A DNA stretch of 64,000 nucleotides from Beroe forskalii (GCA_011033025.1 WFMF01000170.1:1-64000); one strand, 5' to 3'; shown: positions 45,287-56,489, numbered from the stretch's first letter. The notes: generated by a model from the letters alone, not told the origin. Translations and numbers: made by a program.

Positions 45287-45691
45287 CTAGTAACCCCTGT
45301 CAAAATAGTGGAAGTCCAAGAAGACAGGCATCTGATCTTCAGGGTACTCCCATGCTATAATGACAGGGAGAGGATCCCACTGCTCCCCCTCCTCTGTTCG
45401 GGGTGGAAGGTCTCCCTCTAGGGTGAGACACTCCACCCCCTCCACCTCCCACTCCTCCCCCTCCAGTGTCACTTCGCTGCTGGTGGAGGGGAGTGGGAGG
45501 GGAGACTCCCTTATTACCTCCGGCTGGTACTTCTGTCTCCGTGGAACGTGCATGAATCCTAGCGCCCCGTAGAACCTCGCAAACTTCGACCTCCTATACG
45601 CTTCAACCTCCTCATCATACACATAGACTCGATCACTCTTGTTCTTCCTGAAACATTTCTTCATCTTCTTCAAAGTCTTATTCATCTTCAT
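45287..45691 (-). CDS. Unknown 134-residue protein, copy A
   Basis: The start is the ATG at 45691 (context GAAAATG); an in-frame TGA lies nine bases upstream. The N-terminus is very basic (MKMNKTLKKMKKCFRKNKSD), then VYDEEVEAYRRSKFARFYGA and LGFMHVPRRQKY, then an acidic half (EGEEWEVEGVECLTLEGD), ending FLDFHYFDRGY. No signal peptide, membrane segment or known domain. Against the copy at 62394 there are 8 substitutions, 7 synonymous (only Gly to Glu in TLEGD changes), so it is very probably translated. It lies antisense in an intron of gene 2. Function unknown. Confidence 0.7.
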   Translation of the reverse strand: MKMNKTLKKMKKCFRKNKSDRVYVYDEEVEAYRRSKFARFYGALGFMHVPRRQKYQPEVIRESPLPLPSTSSEVTLEGEEWEVEGVECLTLEGDLPPRTEEGEQWDPLPVIIAWEYPEDQMPVFLDFHYFDRGY

Positions 45692-46064
45692 TTTCACTCA
45701 AAAGTTCGAACGATTAACAAAGTTTATCAGATGTTAGCAAATAGCAAAGTGGGTAGTTGGAAATGAGCATGTGACAGGCATATTGGGGTCCACGTTGCCA
45801 TGGGGATTTTCCTATTTCAGACTGCTCCTTCAGAATATTTTTCGCCCCTTTTCCTTAGCGAAGCTAATTTAGGCTGCCCTAATGTATGTGCGCGCCGCTT
45901 TTTGGTGGTTAACAATGGTTTACTTTAAAATTTTTCGATTCATGCGGATGAAAAGCACGCATTGTTTTCAATACGTTCACGAAGTTTTTCTCCGCGCAAA
46001 TCGCGAAATGAGTCTAACACATGTTTTCACGAGATTGCTTTTGTTACCCCTCTCCCATTTCCAG

Positions 46065-46118
46065 ATTATCTGGACAAATCGTTGTTGTCAGCTGCACTCC
46101 AAACAGACCATATCCAAC
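46065..46118 (+). CDS. Unidentified gene 2, next exon (copy A)
   Basis: Acceptor TTTCCAG, donor GTAAGT. With the preceding phase-1 G it reads DYLDKSLLSAALQTDHIQ. Copy B (63175) lacks one C in CTCCAAAC and reads DYLDKSLSPAALKQTISN, so one version is frameshifted or misread. Confidence 0.5.
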
Positions 46119-46840
46119 GTAAGTCTCTGTGATGAATATTGATTCCTCTTTTTTGAGGATGCTGAGACTTCATCAATTTATTCAATACAGCGATTCTTAC
46201 CATATCATCACTTTAAATCGCATTCTAACGAAGGTTCATCACGTTTTGAACTCTCCTGAACAATGTATTCATAAGTCAATAGATGCTGTAATTAAGACTA
46301 TTATAATCTTGGAAAATTTGATGGAGTTCACTTCACTAGTTCAAATTCCGTTAAAATATCTCGTACCTGGACCACACTCGAAATGTCATTCACATTTCCC
46401 ACATTAGTTCTAAAGTTTGAGAGAGCAACTGATCCTGATGATATTTATTGTCATCGATGATCATTACAATCAAAAAGCATTGCTGGTTGTCATCAGCACA
46501 GATGTTCCAAAAGTTCATGATGACTAATATTGCACGTGACAGGTACATACAGTTTTTACCTCACCCTGAGGGGTCAAAGAGGTTTACAGAGACAAGTTTT
46601 ACTCGGTTGAGAATATCACAACAAATTGCAATATTACCAGACTTAATTAATATCCTTTGTTGACTGTACTCAAAATACAGGAATATCTTGTTTAAAAAAC
46701 TTACCTTGCATGTTTTGCTGAAAGTTATTCACCTCATGTCTCATTCAGATATCAAAACCTTATCCCCCTTTTTCACCAACAAATATCTTAACTTGGCAGG
46801 GGCAAACACTAAATCTTTTCGTCGATATACAAACAGGAAA
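46119..46840. other. Downstream part of segmental copy A
   Basis: A well conserved 230-bp stretch directly follows the exon (GATGCTGAGACTTCATCAAT onward). Copy A has two more T in TCTTTTTTGAGG than copy B. No confident exon. Confidence 0.4.
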
Positions 46841-48205
46841 TAGCCGAAAAAGCCCTAACAACCCCGAAACTCTTTAAAAAAATCCCCCACGCCGAAAGAC
46901 CGGAAAGCGAATTAACCCCCAAAAAGCGAATGAACCATAATTTGGGGTTTATTGGTTGATCCTCCGTTCTGTTTGATTACCAAATTTGTTGGGATCTGGG
47001 CTGAAGCTAAACGTTAATAACTCTAGTTTGAAGCACTCAGACCACAATATGTGTTGGGTGTGCTTTTAGAAATCAAAGGAAAAAATTAAATTTGTCAAGT
47101 CATATTTCCCTCGCATGTTATTGGGGGGCTAAAAACACCCCAAAGCCCTGACTTTTCCCGAATATACAGGGTTAAAGCCGCAGCATCTTTTCGAATGATG
47201 CGACCAGTGCAGACCGACTGACCGTTACGGATAGATTGTTTAAATCTGCCCCATTTTAGATAGGGTTAAATCATTGTATTTGTGAAATGAAAATCCCCTT
47301 TACATAAAAATTTTTCGATGCAAAGTGCGTTTTACTTGGCCACGGTCCATCTACTTTGGGTATTTAAAGATGTTTTTGCCCTTTTAAAAATTTTGGGTTC
47401 GTTTTGACTTTTGGATGCACCGGGAAATTAATTTTTTTTCTTTTGGGTTTGCAATTTTTTTAAAAAAAAGTATATTGTTAATAAGTTCATTTTTAAAAAA
47501 ATGATTTGAGTCCCCCGGAAGAACGGAAGGGTTTTCGCCACACGGTTTTCCCTTTCCCACTTGTTTCTCTTGAATGTTTCCCCTTACATGTTTTCATATT
47601 GTATTGGAATTGAGGTTTTTAGTGCCCCTTTTTTCCCCGAAATAGAAAATATGTTTATTTTCCGTGGAGGAATTTTTAAAAGGCCTTCTTTGATTTTTAG
47701 GCCCTCAACCCCTTTTTTTTTCCCAATTTTTTCCGTTTTCCTATAAACTGCTATTTACTCAGGAAGAGTATTTACTATTTAACAGAAGGGAAATTTTTAA
47801 TTGGTCTAAATAAATTACGGCTTCTTAAATTTTACAAATTGATTTTTTCACGTTTCTTCTTCCGATCTGAGTAATCCCCCCTTTTTTTCAAATTTTCTCC
47901 TTTGGTTTGACCCTTCCCTACAAAGATATGGTCAAAAGCAACAACTTAGTAAAATTTTTTTAAATTTTATTTTAAAAAGGGCTCCTTTTTAATAAATTTC
48001 TTTTTCCCAATAACGAAATTTTGACCCTTCCCCGAAAAAGTGTTTTAAATTTTTTCCCCCTTTTTTACTCGGGGAAGCTTTAAATCCAAAAAATTTCCCA
48101 AAAAAATAAAAACTTTTTTTTTTTTGGGGGAATTTTCTTTTTCTTGTTCCAAACCCCAAATTGGCCCTTTTTTTTTTCCCCGGGGAAAAAAAAAAAAAAG
48201 GGACC
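46841..48205. other. Low-quality-looking sequence joining copy A to the second satellite
   Basis: Dominated by homopolymer runs (TTTTTTTT, CCCCC, AAAAAAAA) with a texture like 18371-21360. Contains TCTTCCGATCT at 47858-47868, the 3' end of a common sequencing adapter. Probably unreliable sequence at a contig join. Confidence 0.55.
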
Positions 48206-48207
48206 CC

Positions 48208-49150
48208 CGTCAGAGTGTACTGGTTTTAGAGTGTACTGGTGTCAGAGTGTACTGGTTTTAGAGTGTACTGGTGTCAGAGTGTACTGGTTTCAGAGTGTAC
48301 TGGTGTCAGAGTGTACTGGTGTCAGAGTGTACTGGTGTCAGAGTGTACTGGTGTCAGAGTGTACTGGTGTCAGAGTGTACTGGTGTCAGAGTGTACTGGT
48401 GTCAGAGTACTGGTGTCAGAGTGTACTGGTGTCAGAGTGTACTGGTGTCAGAGTGTACTGGTGTCAGAGTGTACTGGTGTCAGTGTACTGGTGTCAGAGT
48501 GTACTGGTGTCAGAGTGTACTGGTGTCAGAGACCAGAGTGTACTGGTGTCAGAGTGCACTGGTGTCAGAGTGTACTGGTGTCAGAGTGCACTGGTGTCAG
48601 AGTGTACTGGTGTCAGAGTGTACTGGTGTCAGAGTGTACTGGTGTCAGAGTGTACTGGTGTCAGAGTGTGCTGGTTAATAAAGTGTACTGGTGTCAGAGT
48701 GTGGTGTCAGAGTGTACTGGTGTCAGAGTGCACTGGTGTCAGAGTGTACTGGTGTCAGAGTGTACTGGTGTCAGAGTGTACTGGTGTCAGAGTGTACTGG
48801 TTTTAGAGTGTACTGGTGTCAGAGTGTACTGGTTTTAGAGTGTACTGGTGTCAGAGTGTACTGGTGTCAGAGTGTACTGGTGTCAGAGTGTACTGGTGTC
48901 AGAGTGTACTGGTGTCAGAGTGTACTGGTGTCAGAGTGTACTGGTGTCAGAGTGTACTGGTGTCAGAGTGTACTGGTGTCAGGTTGTACTGGTGTCAGAG
49001 TGCACTTGTGTCAGAGTGTTACTGGTGTCAGAGTGCACTGTTATCAGAGTGCACTGGTGTCAGAGTACACTGGTGTCAGAGTGTTACTGGTGTCAGACTG
49101 CACTGTTATCAGAGTGCACTGGAGTCAGAGTGCTACTTGTGTCAGCGTTC
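48208..49150. repeat. 16-bp satellite array, second locus (inverted)
   Basis: About 58 units of GTGTCAGAGTGTACTG, the reverse complement of the 1198-4200 family (GTACACTCTGACACCA variant). More homogeneous than the first array except for its right edge. Occasional TTTTAGAG variants at the left. + strand ORFs through it are meaningless. Confidence 0.95.
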
Positions 49151-49392
49151 TATCGGGTCGAAAATATTGAAAAAGGTGTAGCCCTTTTTAAACTAATATG
49201 TCCTTGAAGGTTATTATCAATTTAAGTTCCATTACATCCCTTACAGTATAGCACCCACCTAAAAGGCAGCGCAAATTGTCAAAAATTTATCCGTTAAGGA
49301 CAATGGGAGGTTATTCTTTAAAGCCGATTGCAATGTTAAATATTCGAGTATTTACTGTGTTAAATGTAATGCGAGTATTTTGGATTTTTAAG

Positions 49393-49490
49393 CATTAGTC
49401 CACAACACTCTGCCATTGTTGAGAAGCTGAAAAAAGAAGCTGCTAAGAGGGCCTTACAGAGCTCGAGTCTTTTAAGCGCTGTTACACAGT
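49393..49490 (+). CDS. Candidate coding exon, gene 2 or another
   Basis: After TTTTTAAG, an open stretch reads ISPQHSAIVEKLKKEAAKRA then LQSSSLLSAVTQ and reaches a stop at about 49,500 (CVY then TGA). Amphipathic-helix composition looks coding, but the donor is not clear and the phase does not join the mapped exons. Confidence 0.3.
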
Positions 49491-49499
49491 GTGTTTACT

Positions 49500-51012
49500 G
49501 AGGGTTACAACAGAGATCTGCTGCAAGTGAAGGACTTTAATCATACGTATTATGAAATGTGTTGAACAATAACCAAACATTTTCAAATATTCAATCAAAT
49601 GCATGGTTCAGTGGTTCATTCAAAGTCATGAAGTTTAGAACATGCAGTTTAGAATTATCTGGAATTCTTACTATTGCATATTGGTTGGCTTTAAACCAGA
49701 AATAGAAAATTCCACCGTTTCGAAATAAGGATTCATATTTATAGGTATTAGGTACGGTACAGACGTAAGGAACCATGTCGTGGGATTCTGGCTAATGAAA
49801 CGCTTAATTCGTTGCTTGCAAGCATTTACAAGAGGATTCTACTTATATAATCCAATAACATACCTATATGATTCTACGACCATAAGAGACAAGAGTATAT
49901 ACGTATTTAAATGGATATTTTGATGGTATGCAATAAAAATCAATCACTTAGAAAAACTCTGTACTTCTGTACTAAAACTGGAATATAAGTTTTTAAATTG
50001 AATACCTACTTTTAAATTTTTCAAAAGTTTGGTAATAATGACCTTGTAAAAATCATAGAATCATTAACTTGTTGGTATCTGAAATGAATACTAACAATGG
50101 GCTCTCAAAATCAATTGCTATTTTTTCCTGTTCCCAATCGCGTTTTTGTTTTACAAAAAGGCATTGAGAATAGGTTAGCACAGATCGTGTATTTTGGGGC
50201 TTGTGTGTATACTACCTTTACGCGTATTGTTAAATCTGAAATAGGTGCTGCGCGCGACCGTGTGTCGTCGTGGTGGTGGTGGTGGTTGGTACATTTTCAT
50301 GCATCTAACTGCTCCTTTATAATATCACTCGCGTCAGAGTAGCTTGGTTTAGTGGCATCCTTTACATTGTGGGCTACTGCTAGCTAACAGAGTTATAGGT
50401 ATTTGAGTTCAATGCTTTGTTCCTTCTGATGTTGAAATTAATTCTTTCTCAAAAATTCTGCATTTCTTTAATCATTAAATCGAAACAATATCGATTTTCA
50501 CGGAATCAATCGAATATTTGATTGGATTTCAATCACACAGTCATTTGGCCTTCTTTAAGTAGCGGGCAGTTCGGGCAAATTACAATGGGCAGTGTTATAA
50601 AATCAGTTATGAATGATCTAAAGAATTGACGAGACGAAAGAAAGACATGAGAGTTTGTCTCGGTTAATGATTGATAATATATCTGAATCTTTTATCTTAA
50701 TCTTGGTCAGTAATCATATTTTGTATCTCAATCTTGAAAATCAATCGATTGGGTTGAACTAATAGCGAATATTGCAACGGTTTGATATCTGCAACGCAGC
50801 ACATAAGAAAACGTAACGCGTAACGAAAATGGTGATCATAGCTATGAAACTCTGAACGGCGCACAACTGAACGAAAAGAGTTCTACGAAATGGCGGGAAC
50901 GCGCGCGCGAACATTGGGCACGTGGAACGAAATCGCCCACGTGATATTTTTATCTGCGCGCGTTAATTTAAACTTGTACGTAGGAGGGGGAAATGTAAAG
51001 CGTCCGTATACT
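49500..51012. other. Non-coding AT-rich stretch
   Basis: A (GTG)n run at about 50266-50285 and GC-rich DNA near 50880-50960. No gene recognised. Confidence 0.4.
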
Positions 51013-51992
51013 AAGCATTTACATGTCGAAGTGGTGACCGTATACCGCAACTTACTTGGTCGAGGCGACAGCCGAGACTGTGTAAGTTGGATAATGGACG
51101 AGGCGTGCCGAGTTCATTATCAAAGGTATACGGTCACAGCTGAGATCATGGAACCCGATTATACCCCGACCGGAAACAGCTGGGACCGACTTTTCTGCGA
51201 CCAAACAACAGTATTTCTTCCCACTCGGGTTTGACGACTCATTTTTGCAAACAAAATATAAAATTATATACAGCAACAATGTTACAGTATAATTCTTCCC
51301 CACAAAATTCTTGAAAATAATATCATTGATAAAAGAAACAAACAAAAATATATATTAAATGTTCATTTTATCAGAGTTTTTATTGTTTATCAACTCAAAA
51401 TCAATATCAACAACTTTCCATGCACGATGGATGAAAGTCCCTCTTTATGGTCCTACTTCCACGAAGAGCCTCCAATGTTGTGCGTAGGAGTGAGAAACGA
51501 AGACGTCTCCGGATGAATGCCATCACTGAGCTGTAACTCTCACTCTTCTCGGCCAAGAGATTGGCTAGCTGTTTGTGGAATTTAGAGGCCTCTTTTCCCC
51601 ACCCTCCAGTGGTAGAAAAAATGAGTGGGGTCAAGGAGCCTCTTTCCACGTTGATAACCCTGTCAAGGTATTCGTTCTTCTTCTCCCTCTCATGTTGCTC
51701 GTATACCTTGACAGGGTCAGTGTCCTTGTAGGTGGTGCAGTTGGGGTCGAAAACCCTCACGTCTGCGAACATCCTCTCAGATGGCCTCCAAAATCCAACC
51801 GCTGAGACATCCAACCTAGCTCCCTCAGCCTGGTTACCGCGAACAGCTTCACCTCGTCCGGATTCAACGCTTAAGTAGATTTTTGAGTGCTCCTTTATAA
51901 AATTAAATTTCATTTTAGCTTTTTTGCACTGTTATTCAGTGGAGACCGTATAACCAAACTTACACGGTCGCTAAAACAAGCTTGGGAGGGGT
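51013..51992. mobile_element. Transposable element fragment, long form (~980 bp)
   Basis: Starts AAGCATTTACATGTC and ends AAGCTTGGGAGGGGT, the same ends as the 368-bp element at 59618. A perfect 13-bp inverted repeat GTGACCGTATACC / GGTATACGGTCAC (51034-51046, 51125-51137) and a terminal GACCGTATAACC...TTACACGGTC dyad may be recombinase sites. No target duplication is visible here. Confidence 0.65.
51407..51913 (-). CDS. Transposon-borne protein fragment
   Basis: 168 codons inside the element above. LDVSAVGFWRPSERMFADVR, then VFDPN and EREKKNEYLDRVINVERGSL, TPLIFSTTGGWG, match a C-terminal module I know from reverse-transcriptase-bearing elements of invertebrates and fish; the D-V-R-V-F and E-x-G-x-F-T-P-L-I-F motifs suggest a PD-(D/E)XK-like nuclease fold. 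That placement is from memory and unverified. Probably a 5'-truncated fragment. Confidence 0.5.
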   Translation of the reverse strand: MKFNFIKEHSKIYLSVESGRGEAVRGNQAEGARLDVSAVGFWRPSERMFADVRVFDPNCTTYKDTDPVKVYEQHEREKKNEYLDRVINVERGSLTPLIFSTTGGWGKEASKFHKQLANLLAEKSESYSSVMAFIRRRLRFSLLRTTLEALRGSRTIKRDFHPSCMESC

Positions 51993-52746
51993 AAAATGAG
52001 GAATATTCATAAAATTGATTGAATGATGTTAGTATTGCGATGTGACACTAATTGATAGAAGAAGCGCGATTGTATCATGATTTGGAAGGTCACTTTTATG
52101 CTTTATCGTCAACTCATCATGTCAGTAAATAAGACGAACGGTCGTCGATCAAATGACGGCGTGTTTTAATAGCAGCTCCAGGGAACAGGAAATTAAGCGC
52201 CTACATACGGGAACAACGGCTACAAGAAATGTGCCGGTAGGCGCAATTCTTGTTATATAAGCTTTGTTAATCATTCCATGAACAGTGAACACTCTTATAT
52301 TATTTGTTAAACGTCGTATTATTTAAATTTATCGGTTTTATCAAGTGCGGGTACAGAGTGTTACAAATATTGGAACACATTACACTTGAAATAGAGCAAA
52401 TCAAATACGTGCATACTAAACGGCTGCAGAATAATATTCAGCAATGATGCTAAGAATACCATTTGTTATGATATTCTTTAGTCAGAAAGGGTTAAGATTT
52501 GATTAAACTTGTCGTTAAATTCTATTTTATACTGGTTTAAGTGGTTTGGTTTCTATATTCGGCGTGTTGTTAAATCATGCCAAGGGGACTTTGTCCGCAA
52601 ATCTAAGTTTATTATCTTACACAATCACGTTTAAATCGTAGGCAACTCGTGTAATAGTGTAATGCATTGCAGCACGTGTTATGTACGTGTAAAACGTGTA
52701 ACACTTGTGTAAATCGTGTAATACTTGTGTAAATCGTGTAATGCAG
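51993..52746. other. Spacer
   Basis: AT-rich; 52,640-52,745 has repeated CGTGTAA / TGTGTAAATCGTGTAATAC motifs. No gene. Confidence 0.4.
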
Positions 52747-52906
52747 GGTGATCAGATTTCGTTGCTCGTCAGGACAACTGCCAGTGACCGAAGATGCGAA
52801 GACAGGGGCTGTACGTCCTGTGAAGGTGGTGTTCAGCAGCAATGGCATTGTGAAATGCACAGAATCTGAGACAATCTCGTTACAGCAGAGTGTATGTATC
52901 TCCTGA
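52747..52906 (+). CDS. Candidate coding exon
   Basis: After TAATGCAG, one frame reads VIRFRCSSGQLPVTEDAKTG, then AVRPVKVVFSSNGIVKCTES and ETISLQQSVCIS then TGA. It could be a last exon, or end at the GTATGT donor at 52892. Composition looks coding; relation to gene 2 is not established. An overlapping 106-codon frame (52894-53214) is rich in Ser/Thr and less convincing. Confidence 0.4.
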
Positions 52907-53214
52907 TAGGAGCCCGGAAGAAAGAGAGCAGAGAAAGCACTGGTTATGCATATGAAGAAGATCAGAAGTTACAACTACATGGAATTGGAACATTATGCAG
53001 CAGAGAAAGAGTAACTGCATCAACCTCTCAGAAGTCACGGGAACTGCTAGCACGACGACTCTCAGACAGTGACACCAGTACAACCAGCTCAGACCGTTTC
53101 CCACCTCAAGATCTCACCGCACTGCTGATACCTACCTCAGCTCTTCAGAATCTGACAGCAGCAGAAAACTGCGAGGCGACCATAGAAAGAACTCACAGTA
53201 CACACTCCGCCTAG

Positions 53215-56200
53215 TATATCTTGGTATTCAGCCTGACTCAGGGCTTCATATTTGAGCAAAGAATCAAATAATTCATTACTCATTGATAAGTTGTTACCAT
53301 CTAAATGACCTTTAAATGTAAGAAAATATTCTTTGAGCCTTTGTGCAAATGGGAACCATCATTCCCGAAGGTGTGCCTATTTAATGAATACCCTGCTGTA
53401 ACGTAATACATTGATAATTGGAAAAATGGTGCAGGTATGAACTTTGTTAGCGTGTACCTTTGTGTTGCCTTGGAGACGTCAAAGTATGATCACAAAGCTA
53501 CAGTGGACAAGGATACATCGCGGTATATATAACTCATGTGCTGTGTCTCCAATAGCATGGTTCACGACTTAATCAATATTAGGTGGGTGTATAGAGTTAC
53601 AGTAGACTGATCAGCAGTTGGGTGGCATGTATGTCACTTTGTCAGCTGTAATCACACAGCTTAACTAGAATTAGTGGTTTGAATCAAGGGAATGTCTACT
53701 CAAGGCCTGATAGGTAGATTTATCTTATGATAAAAGCAAAATACCTAACTCAAATTAATCCATCAAGAAGTACCTATTATTCAAGTATGACCGAATTATC
53801 TATTATGGAAATTTCACCATTTGGAACAATTTGTCGAATTAAAGGAATGAGATGTAGTGATTGCTAAAATGACGTTTCCAGCTGTGGCTACACAGCACAG
53901 CAATGGTGGAACAACTTCAATTTAGGTGAATTGCTTCATCCCAAACTGAGAAATGAAAATGAGTTTATTTTGGTCTTGTGAATTGATTTTTGGCTAGTGG
54001 TCTGCCAGTTTATAGGCTGAGAAATGGCCACTGGACAATCATCAAATGATAGTTGAAATTTTTCGATGGTGATAATCTCCAAGGAGGGTTTCAGCCCCCA
54101 AGTGACCATAATGACAGGTATTGTCTAATATAATTTGAACATAGATATAACTTCATTCATATCTTTGATTGAGCACATATAGAAAATTAAAATTGAATCC
54201 AACTTACCCACATTCACATATCTGACAAATACAGAGTGTTTTTCCATTCACAGGAAGAGGCATTCTTTATCCTAAAAAGAGTTAACGTTATATTCAATTG
54301 AATTGAACATTATAACAAGGAATTTAATTCAGATAATTATTCAAAGATAATTTGGAATTTTGTTATTGTCAACAAGTGCAAAATGGCAAATTATCTTCTA
54401 TCATCAATTTCAATTACAATAAAAATGAGTTACATAAAGATTTTTCTCCTTAACAAGTTAATAACCCTGACCTTAATAACCCCCTGGCTGGTGAACATAG
54501 GTATAAATTTCTATAAAACCACTGTAAGAGTCATTGGTACATATTGTCATTGTTAACAATGAATTGTTGATTTGCAATCATTGTTGATTGGTGTAATTGA
54601 CACCAATGAAATGGTGACAATGGCGCCACACACTGTGATCTCTATCACCATTGGAGATGGTCAGGTAGGCATCCATTGTTTATAGGTAAACAAAGGAAAT
54701 GGTGATGATAGATCCATTGTCACAAATGGATTCATTGTTGATTTTATATGATTCATTGTTGATCTATTGTCAAACTGATCCATTATTTCCAATGTATATT
54801 TACATTGTCAATAATGGTGACTCAATGTCAACAATGGCAATACTTAATCAAAATTTGTTTACAGTCATAGATTGACAACAAATCCAGTCGATCCATTGTC
54901 ACCTGTAGGCTGTCAACAATGTGTTATAAAATGTAGACATTAAGAACATAATATGTATTGAACATCCTAGAGCAGAATGTAGTACCTAATTGCTGAATAA
55001 CCATCTACTCCATATGTTATAGAAGTGTCAAGTTTTCAAAAATTTCAGACTTATGGGCAGAACAAATTCTGGCTGTTAAGCTCCGAAACTAAAGGAAACA
55101 ATGATTGGTTGATAACTGGGGCTAATCTCTGTACAATTTAAGCCTGTGTCACTGATAGAGTAGAGCTGTAAATTGACCATTTCAAAAGCTCAGTAACAGA
55201 CTATGCAGCAATGTTTCGGATGTTGAGGTTATAACTCAATTATTCAAAAACTCAAAAAATGGTTGTTTTGTGAATAGAAGAGTATGAAATATTGCTTTAA
55301 CATGATAAATGATTCTTTCATATTATTTAATTGTTAGATTTATGCACAATTTCTGATTAAAAAGTTGCAATTGCTTTATCTGGGACATATCAATTTTGGG
55401 CTCAAAGCATCCCTTTAGGATCATTTCAACTTGGCAGAAAACATTAAAAACAACAAAACAAGTAATTTATATTTAGTAGCACATTATACCATACTTTCAA
55501 CACAGATTCCATATGTTCTTCGGAAAATCATGATTTAGATTGGTTCATATTATAGACAACTGAAAAAAATTGTGAAATAAGGAAACCAGTTCATTTGCTT
55601 GAATAAGCAGCCATGTGTGCTGCCACATCAAAATTTTGGTTATCTCACAGTTCCAGTCAACATAAATAGTATGTTCTCTATGAACAACAAAATTTGTGGT
55701 CAGTCTTGTACTGTGGAATGTGGAGCAAACATCAGAAATTAAGTACTGCTGTAGAATGTAAATACCATTATGTAGAGTATAACCATTTAGCACGTTAAAT
55801 CTTCTCTTTGCTACACAAGGATTGATACATGCTTACTATATTACATAATTCAATAAACTGCACTATCATGAAGAATTGATAGGCGTTGCCTGCCCGCCTG
55901 GCCCCCTGAAAAAATATGGGGCAGGCAACGTCTGGCAACATGAAGAATGTCACAGATTGACAATTGTTCAACCAAAATTGAAAACTATTGTTTGTATAAA
56001 AACCACCAATACATGCTTTAGATAATCACATTAATATTGGGTGCGTGCCCCACACACACCTGTGCGGGACACACCTGTGCTGGGGAAGCGCGCCGCGCGA
56101 GCCACACAGGGATATACGTGTTTAGCAAGCCCCATCCTAACGATGGTAAAAAGTTGACATATAAAATAGAAATAGAAAAAGATTAATTTATGGTATTAAA

Positions 56201-56232
56201 CCAATATGGCCATATATTGAGTTGCTTTAATG
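53215..56232. other. AT-rich non-coding DNA with dyad-rich patches
   Basis: 54,540-54,930 is full of CATTGT/ACAATG motifs in both orientations. A stem GGCGTTGCCTGCCC / GGGGCAGGCAACGTC sits at 55882-55932. 56,041-56,125 repeats the GGGGAAGCGCGCCGCGCGAG family seen near 22,980. No gene. Confidence 0.45.
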
Positions 56233-56240
56233 GAGGTTTC

Positions 56241-56489
56241 GGTATCTCTCCCATATAAACGGCTCTGAGTGACGTCACAGATCTAAACGTCAATTTTTCT
56301 GTATCCTAAACCTAACCATAGCCCTAACCAAAACCCTAACCTTAATCCTAACCCTAACCCTAACAAATCCTGGCCCTAATCCTGACCCTAACCCTAGTCC
56401 TTAAAGCGCTAGGTGCGCTTAATTAAATTTTTCTGAGTGACGTCATTGTCATAGATAATGAAGGCTCCCGTTTATATGGGAGACGTACC
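56241..56489. mobile_element. hAT-like MITE carrying telomere-like repeats
   Basis: Terminal inverted repeats GGTATCTCTCCCATATAAAC and GTTTATATGGGAGACGTACC (two mismatches). Flanked by a perfect 8-bp direct repeat GAGGTTTC (56233-56240, 56490-56497), the size made by hAT transposases. Two TGACGTCA sites lie near the ends, facing inward. Confidence 0.85.
56306..56399. repeat. Degenerate CCCTAA (telomere-type) repeats
   Basis: About 15 units such as CCTAACCCTAACCCTAAC with variants. They lie inside the hAT-like element, so they were carried there rather than left by a chromosome fusion. Confidence 0.85.

Larger units (their letters stand above)
41057..46871. repeat. Segmental duplication, copy A
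   Basis: Collinear with 59375-64000 from TCAGTGTTATTGCAAA to AACAGGAAATAGCCGAAA. Carries two exons, a tandem array, the minus-strand 134-codon ORF and the hairpin trio. Longer than copy B because of a 1,018-bp foldback insertion and more tandem units. The window ends inside copy B, so the true right edge is unknown. Confidence 0.9.

Noticed and set aside
48144..49207. Overlapping + strand ORFs up to 220 codons
   Set aside because: Same satellite family in inverted orientation; no start context or splice signals.
56306..56399. Chromosome-fusion scar from CCCTAA repeats
   Set aside because: The repeats are bounded by transposon termini and an 8-bp target duplication, so insertion explains them better.
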